A stretch of DNA of 10,463 nucleotides, taken from contig JBCDLN010000133.1 of assembly GCA_038745295.1 (NCBI GenBank), positions 1 through 10,463 of the forward strand, given 5' to 3'. This document shows, piece by piece, positions 6,251 through 10,463 of the stretch; the stretch's first letter is position 1, and the number at the start of each line of letters is the position of its first letter. Origin of the DNA: Acuticoccus sp038745295. Lineage in GTDB: Bacteria; Pseudomonadota; Alphaproteobacteria; Rhizobiales; Amorphaceae. A program made the translations under genes and the position numbers. The notes beneath the pieces were generated by a model. That model worked only from the letters and a program-made list of their open reading frames with translations, made no database searches and was not told the DNA's origin.

Positions 6251-7425
6251 TGGGCCGCCTCGCTGCGTTCGGGCGCTGTGGCTGCAAGGGCCGCCCGCGC
6301 AATGACGATCTTTTGGACCTCAGAGGCCCCTTCATAGATCCTCAAAGCGCGGATTTCCCGGTAAAGCTCTTCCACCTTGGTGCCGTGGCGCACACCGTCG
6401 CCGCCATGGAGTTGGACGGCACGGTCTATCACCTGTTGGGCGGTTTCCGTGGCAAAGAGCTTGGCCATGGAGGCTTCGCGGGTGACGCGCGGTGCGCCTT
6501 GATCCTTTGTCCACGCGGCGCGGTAGATCAACAGCGCCGCAGCATCAACGCCCAGAGCCATATCGGCGATGCCCGCCTGGGCAAGGGGCAGGTCACCCAG
6601 CGGCGCGCCGAAGAGCTGGCGGGAGTGGGCCCGCGCGAGGGTGGCATCAAGGGCGGCCCGCGCAAATCCGAGCGCTGCGGCCCCCACCGTCGCGCGGAAG
6701 ATGTCAAGCGTTGCCATGGCAAGCTGGAAGCCTCGGCCCGGCTCACCCACACGGTTTGCAAGGGGCACGCGGCACTCATTGAAGGTGAGGCGCGCCAACG
6801 GGTGCGGGGCAATGGTTTCAAGGCGCTCGGCAATCTCAAGGCCCGGGGTGTCTGCCTCCACAATGAAGGCCGATAGACCGCGCGCGCCGGGCGCTTCGCC
6901 TGTGCGGGCAAACACCACATAAAAGTCGGCAATGCCGCCGTTGGAGATCCAGGTCTTTTCTCCCTCCAGCACCACCGTTGCCCCATCGATGGTGGCGGTG
7001 GTTGAAAGGGCTGCCACGTCTGAGCCTGACTGGGGCTCTGTCAGTGCAAAAGCGGCAATCGCGCGCCCCGCAGCCACTTGCGGCAAGTATCGGGCGCGTT
7101 GGAGATCATCGCCCTTAAGGCTGATGGGCCCGGCCCCAAGCCCCTGCATCGCGAAGGCAAAATCAGCAAGACCTGAGGCTCGGGCCAGGGTCTCGCGCGC
7201 AAGGCAGAGTGTGCGCACATCAAGCGGTGCATCGAGCGGGACGGTGACGCTCAGAAGGCCCGCCTCGCCAAGCGCTGCCACAAGAGCCCGGCACGACCCG
7301 TCCACGTCATGGTGGTCGGTCAGGCGCAACGCTTCGCCGTCAGCAAATGCTGAAAGCTTTGGTTCAAACGCCCGATGGCGCTGGTCAAAGAACGGCCAAG
7401 AGAGGGTTTCAGCGCGCGTATCCAC
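6247..7425 (-). CDS. Acyl-CoA dehydrogenase family protein
   Basis: This is an FAD enzyme that introduces a double bond alpha-beta to a CoA thioester, passing electrons to electron-transfer flavoprotein. I start it at GTG 7425, giving 392 residues, the usual family length. That start lies 4 bases after the crotonase stop and has GGGA nine bases upstream, inside the crotonase's last codons. A longer open frame to 7566 exists but its extra 47 residues are low-complexity and overlap the crotonase gene. Visible motifs are AFALTEPQSGSD (125-136) and WISNGG (159-164) for flavin and substrate binding, QLHGGDGV (339-346), and YEGASEVQK (364-372). Glu365 sits in the position of the catalytic base of medium- and short-chain enzymes. 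It probably oxidises a ring-derived CoA intermediate. Confidence 0.92.
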   Translation of the reverse strand: MDTRAETLSWPFFDQRHRAFEPKLSAFADGEALRLTDHHDVDGSCRALVAALGEAGLLSVTVPLDAPLDVRTLCLARETLARASGLADFAFAMQGLGAGPISLKGDDLQRARYLPQVAAGRAIAAFALTEPQSGSDVAALSTTATIDGATVVLEGEKTWISNGGIADFYVVFARTGEAPGARGLSAFIVEADTPGLEIAERLETIAPHPLARLTFNECRVPLANRVGEPGRGFQLAMATLDIFRATVGAAALGFARAALDATLARAHSRQLFGAPLGDLPLAQAGIADMALGVDAAALLIYRAAWTKDQGAPRVTREASMAKLFATETAQQVIDRAVQLHGGDGVRHGTKVEELYREIRALRIYEGASEVQKIVIARAALAATAPERSEAAQ

Positions 7426-7429
7426 AGGA

Positions 7430-8263
7430 TCAATTCCCTTCGAAGACGGGTTTGCGCTTGTTGGCGAAGGCCTGAAACGCGCGGTGATAGTCTTGCGTTT
7501 GCATGCAAACCGCTTGGGCGAGGGCTTCTTGGTCGATGGCCTCATCAACGCCCATGGACCATTCAAGGTGGAGCATTTTCTTGGTCATCGCGTTGGCAAA
7601 GCGCGGTCCATCGGCAAGGCGGGCGGCAAGGGCCTGCGCCTCCTCCAAGAGGGCAACGGGCGCTACAAGCCGATTGAAGAAGCCCCAACGCTCAGCCTCT
7701 TCGCCATCGATGCTGCGGCCAGTGAAGAGAAGCTCGCTGGCTCGTCCTTGGCCGATGATGCGCGGAAGAATGGCGCAGGCCCCCATATCGCACCCGGCAA
7801 GGCCCACACGGTTAAACAAAAACGCCACTTTGGCCGCTGTGGTCCCAACGCGAATGTCCGAGGCCATGGCAAGGATCGCCCCTGCCCCCACGCACACCCC
7901 ATCCACCGCCGCTACAACAGGCTGCGGGCAGGCGCGCATCGCTTTCACCGTGTCGCCGGTCATTTGGGTGAATTCCATCAACCCCTTCATGTCCCGCTCA
8001 AGGAGAGGTTGGATGATTTCAAAGACATCGCCGCCGGAGCAAAAGTTGCCACCCGCCCCGGTGAGGACGATGGCGCCAAGGGTGTCGTCGTAGGTCAGCG
8101 CACGGAAAAGGTCGCGCAGCTCGGCATAGCTTTCGAAGGTGAGCGGGTTCTTCCGCTCCGGCCGGTTGAGGGTGATGGTGGCAACCTTGCCGTTCACCTC
8201 CATCATAAAATGCTGCGGTACGTAGGCTGACACCGGCTGAGGGATGAGGTTGGGCGCGCTCAT
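7430..8263 (-). CDS. Enoyl-CoA hydratase/isomerase (crotonase) family protein
   Basis: Crotonase-fold enzymes act on CoA thioesters through a stabilised enolate. The 277 residues include both oxyanion-hole regions: GGNFCSGGDV (71-80) and DGVCVGAGAI followed by LAMASD (121-136). The two glutamates of rat mitochondrial hydratase (Glu144, Glu164) are not conserved; the matching places are Ile130 and about Arg152. Instead Asp159, in LAGCDMGA, aligns with the catalytic Asp204 of dienoyl-CoA isomerase. A simple hydratase activity is therefore doubtful, and isomerase or ring hydrolase chemistry is possible, as in the 6-oxocyclohexene-carbonyl-CoA hydrolases of the same fold. The ATG overlaps the MarR stop (ATGA) without a clear ribosome binding site, indicating coupling; the stop is 4 bases before the dehydrogenase start. 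Confidence 0.9.
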   Translation of the reverse strand: MSAPNLIPQPVSAYVPQHFMMEVNGKVATITLNRPERKNPLTFESYAELRDLFRALTYDDTLGAIVLTGAGGNFCSGGDVFEIIQPLLERDMKGLMEFTQMTGDTVKAMRACPQPVVAAVDGVCVGAGAILAMASDIRVGTTAAKVAFLFNRVGLAGCDMGACAILPRIIGQGRASELLFTGRSIDGEEAERWGFFNRLVAPVALLEEAQALAARLADGPRFANAMTKKMLHLEWSMGVDEAIDQEALAQAVCMQTQDYHRAFQAFANKRKPVFEGN

Positions 8264-8766
8264 ACCCGCGCCACAACGCTATCGCGCGCATCGCGCAGGA
8301 GGTTGGAGAGGGCCTGTTGTTGCGGCTCGTCGAGGCTGGAAAAGAGCTCCGCCACCCAGCCGCGATGGGCCTCAGCCATCTCATGAAAGAGCGCCCGCCC
8401 GTCTGCTGTCAGACAGACTGTGGCGGAGCGTCGATCTGCACGGCGCACCTTGCGCTCCACCAACCCATCCTCCACTAGGCGGTCCACCAATCCGGTGACA
8501 TTCCCATTGGTGACCATCAGACGGCGGGAGAGTTCGCCGAGTGTGACCGCATTGTCCGCTTTGTCGAGCTGGGCCATCAGGTCGAACCTTGGCAAGGTCA
8601 TCGCAAATTCTGCGCGCAGGCGCCGGGACAGCTCCCCCTCCACGGCGTTTGAGGTGGCAAACAGTCTGAGCCACAGTCTGAGCGGGGCGGTCGCATCAGG
8701 GTGTGCTTCGCCAGGTGGATCGTCGCCACGCCGCTCTCCTGGCGAGGTGTCCACTATTTGGTCCAT
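8260..8766 (-). CDS. MarR family transcriptional regulator
   Basis: This is a dimeric winged-helix DNA-binding regulator, usually a repressor relieved by an aromatic acid or its CoA thioester. I start it at ATG 8766, giving 168 residues. That ATG shares a base with the SDR stop (TGATG) and has GAGG seven bases upstream. An upstream ATG at 8838 would add 24 arginine-rich residues inside the SDR gene and is unlikely. The DNA-binding domain covers about 60-120: TLGELSRRLMVTNGNVTGLV (75-94) holds the helix-turn-helix, and DRRSATVCLT (111-120) forms the wing and following strand. The N-terminal 25 residues are polar and probably disordered. As the second gene of the catabolic operon, it probably controls its own operon and the divergent monooxygenase through 9543-9584. 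Confidence 0.93.
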   Translation of the reverse strand: MDQIVDTSPGERRGDDPPGEAHPDATAPLRLWLRLFATSNAVEGELSRRLRAEFAMTLPRFDLMAQLDKADNAVTLGELSRRLMVTNGNVTGLVDRLVEDGLVERKVRRADRRSATVCLTADGRALFHEMAEAHRGWVAELFSSLDEPQQQALSNLLRDARDSVVARV

Positions 8767-9542
8767 CACATCACCTCGCCGCCTGCCACTGCAATGGCCT
8801 GGCCGGTGACGGCCGATGCGCCACTGCCGCATAGCCACCGCACCGTGTCGGCCACCTCGCCTGGGTCAATCAGCCTTCCCATGGGGTTTGTGGCGGCAAG
8901 CGTTGCGCGCGCCTCATCCTCGGTGCGTCCGGTTTTGCGCACAATTCTGGCAATGCTCTCGGCAGTCATCTCAGTGTCGGCAAATCCAGGGCAAACGGCA
9001 TTGGCGGTCACCCCTGTCTTGGCCGTTTCAAGCGCCAAAGACCGCACCAGGCCAAGGACGGCATGTTTGCTCGCCGCGTAGGCGCCGGCATACGCGTAGC
9101 CCTTTAGCGCGGCAGTGCTTGCCACCACCACAATCCGGCCTGACCCTTTGTCGAGCATTGCAGGAAGGACCAGCTGAATGGCGTTCAACACCCCTTCCAC
9201 ATTGACGGCGAAGAGCCTTTGCAAAAGGGCTCTGTCGGTCTTTGCAACTGGCGCTGTTGCGGCAATCCCTGCCGCCGCCACAAGGGCGGTGATGGGGCCG
9301 AAGCGGGCTTTAGCGGCATCGACCGCACCCGCCAAGACATCGCGATCGGTGACGTCTCCTGGGAAAGCTGCCCCCTGGCGCAGGGTGGCCGCGACCTGTT
9401 GAAGCGGCTCGATGCGCCGGCCCACAAGCGACACGGCATGATCGCTGGCCATCTCGGTGGCCACCGCTTTACCGATCCCCGTCCCGCCGCCTGTGACCAA
9501 AACGTGCCCTATCATTTCGTCAACATGCGCTTGTCGCGGCAT
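8766..9542 (-). CDS. Short-chain dehydrogenase/reductase (SDR)
   Basis: This is an NAD(P)-dependent oxidoreductase of the classical SDR type, 258 residues from the first ATG. Motifs are TGGGTGIG (17-24) for the nucleotide, GDVTD (62-66) for the adenine side, VAAAGIA (88-94), Asn114, Ser142, and Tyr155 with Lys159 in the YxxxK pair. The start is uncertain. ATG 9542 has no good ribosome binding site; ATG 9515 (residue 10, followed by IGHVLVTGGG) matches the usual distance to the glycine motif and leaves more room for a promoter, so the protein may have 249 residues. Being first in the operon and next to aryl-CoA genes, it probably oxidises or reduces a 3-hydroxyacyl-CoA or ring alcohol/ketone intermediate. 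Its stop overlaps the MarR start by one base. Confidence 0.93.
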   Translation of the reverse strand: MPRQAHVDEMIGHVLVTGGGTGIGKAVATEMASDHAVSLVGRRIEPLQQVAATLRQGAAFPGDVTDRDVLAGAVDAAKARFGPITALVAAAGIAATAPVAKTDRALLQRLFAVNVEGVLNAIQLVLPAMLDKGSGRIVVVASTAALKGYAYAGAYAASKHAVLGLVRSLALETAKTGVTANAVCPGFADTEMTAESIARIVRKTGRTEDEARATLAATNPMGRLIDPGEVADTVRWLCGSGASAVTGQAIAVAGGEVM

Positions 9543-9577
9543 TACTTCAAGTCTAAAATAGTTTCACTCACAGGAGG
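9531..9577 (+). promoter_or_regulatory. Promoter and ribosome binding site of the divergent monooxygenase gene
   Basis: A sigma-70-like pair faces right: TTGTCG (9531-9536) and TAAAAT (9554-9559), separated by 17 bases. It is followed by a strong ribosome binding site AGGAGG (9572-9577), seven bases before the ATG at 9585. The -35 box lies inside the SDR coding region as counted from its first ATG, or overlaps its leader if translation begins at 9515. On the other strand TATTTT (9560-9555) could serve as a -10 box for the operon, but no good -35 is seen. Confidence 0.55.
9544..9568. promoter_or_regulatory. Candidate operator dyads in the divergent intergenic region
   Basis: Two small dyads with odd centres, ACTTCAAGT (9544-9552) and AGTTTCACT (9560-9568), have centres 16 bases apart. 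The first lies within the spacer of the rightward promoter and the second just after its -10 box. MarR proteins typically bind such imperfect dyads, and a MarR gene lies in the leftward operon, so binding here would control both directions. The dyads are short and could arise by chance. Confidence 0.35.
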
Positions 9578-9584
9578 AGCGACC

Positions 9585-10463
9585 ATGCGCATTGCAGTGA
9601 TCGGCGGCGGCCCTGCTGGGCTCTACTTTGCAATCCTGCGCAAGCGCGCCCATCCGGCCGATGAGATCACGGTGTTTGAGCGGAACCGACCGTCCGACAC
9701 CTTTGGATTTGGCGTGGTGTTCTCCGATGAGACCCTCGAAAATTTTGAGCATCACGATGCGGAGACCTACAGGCGCATCACAAGCCGCTTTGCCTACTGG
9801 GACGATGTTGCGATCGACTTTAAAGGCGAGGTCTATCGCGTTGGTGGCAATGGCTTTTGCGGCTGCTCGCGCAGAACACTGCTCGAAATATTGAACCAGC
9901 GGGCGGCCGAGCTTGGCGTTGTCATCAACAACGGCATTGAGCTCACCATCGATGGCATCATGGAGCTGAGCGCGACCCATGATCTCGTGATCGCCTCTGA
10001 CGGCATCAACTCTGTCGTGCGGGAGCATTTTAGGGACCACTTCGCCCCCAGCGTCGACATGCGCCCCAACCACTTTTCGTGGATGGGGTCGACCCGGCCG
10101 CTCGATGCGTTTTCCTTTTACTTTGAAGAGAACGAGCACGGCCGCTTCATTGCCCACGCCTACCAGTACGAGCCGGGCGCCTCCACCTGGGTGATGGAGA
10201 CGGACCCTGAAACGTTTGAGCGCGCCGGCCTTAGCGCCATGAGCGATGCTGAAAGCGCTGAGTACCTGGAGAAGGTGTTTGCCCGCGCCCTCGACGGGCA
10301 TCCCCTCAAAACCAACCGCTCCATGTGGCGCAACTTTCCGATGATCCGCAACGCCAAGTGGACGCGGGGCAACATAGTCCTGTTAGGCGATGCCAAGGCG
10401 ACGGCACACTTTTCCATCGGCTCAGGCACCAAGCTTGCCATGGAAGACGCCATCTCGCTCGCC
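9585..10463 (+). CDS. 2-aminobenzoyl-CoA monooxygenase/reductase or salicylyl-CoA 5-hydroxylase (partial, N-terminal FAD domain)
   Basis: This frame is open from ATG 9585 to the window edge (293 codons, no stop), so the gene is cut. The visible part is a class A flavoprotein monooxygenase: GGGPAG (7-12) for FAD, acidic Glu32 at the end of the second strand, FGFGVVFSDE (40-49), DLVIASDGINSVVR (133-146, DG motif), and LLGDAKATAHFSIGSG (266-281), the GD motif in the form typical of 2-aminobenzoyl-CoA monooxygenase/reductase and salicylyl-CoA 5-hydroxylase. Characterised homologues are bifunctional, with a C-terminal Old-Yellow-Enzyme-like reductase, which would lie beyond 10463. With the neighbouring ligase it would hydroxylate and dearomatise an aryl-CoA. 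Its promoter and AGGAGG site are clear. Choosing between aminobenzoyl and salicylyl substrates needs the full protein. Confidence 0.88.
   Translation, partial: MRIAVIGGGPAGLYFAILRKRAHPADEITVFERNRPSDTFGFGVVFSDETLENFEHHDAETYRRITSRFAYWDDVAIDFKGEVYRVGGNGFCGCSRRTLLEILNQRAAELGVVINNGIELTIDGIMELSATHDLVIASDGINSVVREHFRDHFAPSVDMRPNHFSWMGSTRPLDAFSFYFEENEHGRFIAHAYQYEPGASTWVMETDPETFERAGLSAMSDAESAEYLEKVFARALDGHPLKTNRSMWRNFPMIRNAKWTRGNIVLLGDAKATAHFSIGSGTKLAMEDAISLA

Noticed and set aside
7426..7566. Upstream extension of the acyl-CoA dehydrogenase to ATG 7566.
   Set aside because: The extra 47 residues are low-complexity and overlap the crotonase coding region; GTG 7425 has a ribosome binding site and gives the usual family length.
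6932..8230. 432-codon + strand frame opposite the acyl-CoA dehydrogenase and crotonase genes.
   Set aside because: It spans two well-supported genes and their junction, and its product is basic, serine/arginine-rich and unlike any family. Length alone is not evidence at this GC content.
8767..8838. Upstream extension of the MarR gene to ATG 8838.
   Set aside because: It adds 24 arginine-rich residues inside the SDR gene, whereas ATG 8766 overlaps the SDR stop and has a good GAGG site.
9564..10301. 245-codon - strand frame opposite the FAD monooxygenase.
   Set aside because: The + strand carries clear FAD-binding motifs, a promoter and an AGGAGG site; the opposite frame has none of these.

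Overview
The window looks like chromosomal DNA of a GC-rich alphaproteobacterium, probably in or near the Hyphomicrobiales/Rhodobacterales. That placement is inferred from codon use, the densely packed overlapping genes and the character of the proteins; no rRNA or tRNA is present to confirm it.

There are three regions. (1) Positions 1-707 hold no convincing protein gene. They contain two diverged copies of a structured repeat (3-175 and 289-509), each with a long imperfect hairpin around an identical 10-base palindrome, plus several smaller hairpins and the leader of the first gene. (2) Positions 708-4249 on the + strand form a probable three-gene unit: nicotinate phosphoribosyltransferase (pncB, NAD salvage), a 12-helix MATE efflux transporter, and an uncharacterised alpha/beta-hydrolase-fold protein whose start overlaps the MATE stop. 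(3) Positions 4212-9542 on the - strand form a tightly coupled six-gene operon, read in the order SDR dehydrogenase, MarR regulator, crotonase-family enzyme, acyl-CoA dehydrogenase, aryl-CoA ligase and RidA-like protein. Every junction overlaps by 1-4 bases or is separated by 4 bases. Divergent from it, at 9585 and running off the right edge, is the FAD monooxygenase domain of a 2-aminobenzoyl-CoA monooxygenase/reductase or salicylyl-CoA 5-hydroxylase type enzyme.

Region 3 matches the known theme of aerobic, CoA-dependent aromatic degradation, best known from 2-aminobenzoate (anthranilate) metabolism in Azoarcus evansii. The acid is activated as its CoA thioester. A flavin monooxygenase, fused in characterised homologues to an Old-Yellow-Enzyme-type reductase, then dearomatises the ring. 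Crotonase, dehydrogenase and SDR enzymes carry out beta-oxidation-like steps, and the MarR protein probably senses a CoA thioester or aromatic acid. Anthranilate fits best because a RidA-like (enamine/imine-handling) protein is present, but a salicylate or related substrate cannot be excluded from sequence alone.

The pathway is of a known type. The less explained items are the twin structured repeat, a RidA that lacks the usual catalytic arginine, a crotonase lacking both classical hydratase glutamates, and a 38-base tail-to-tail overlap of the two convergent gene sets.
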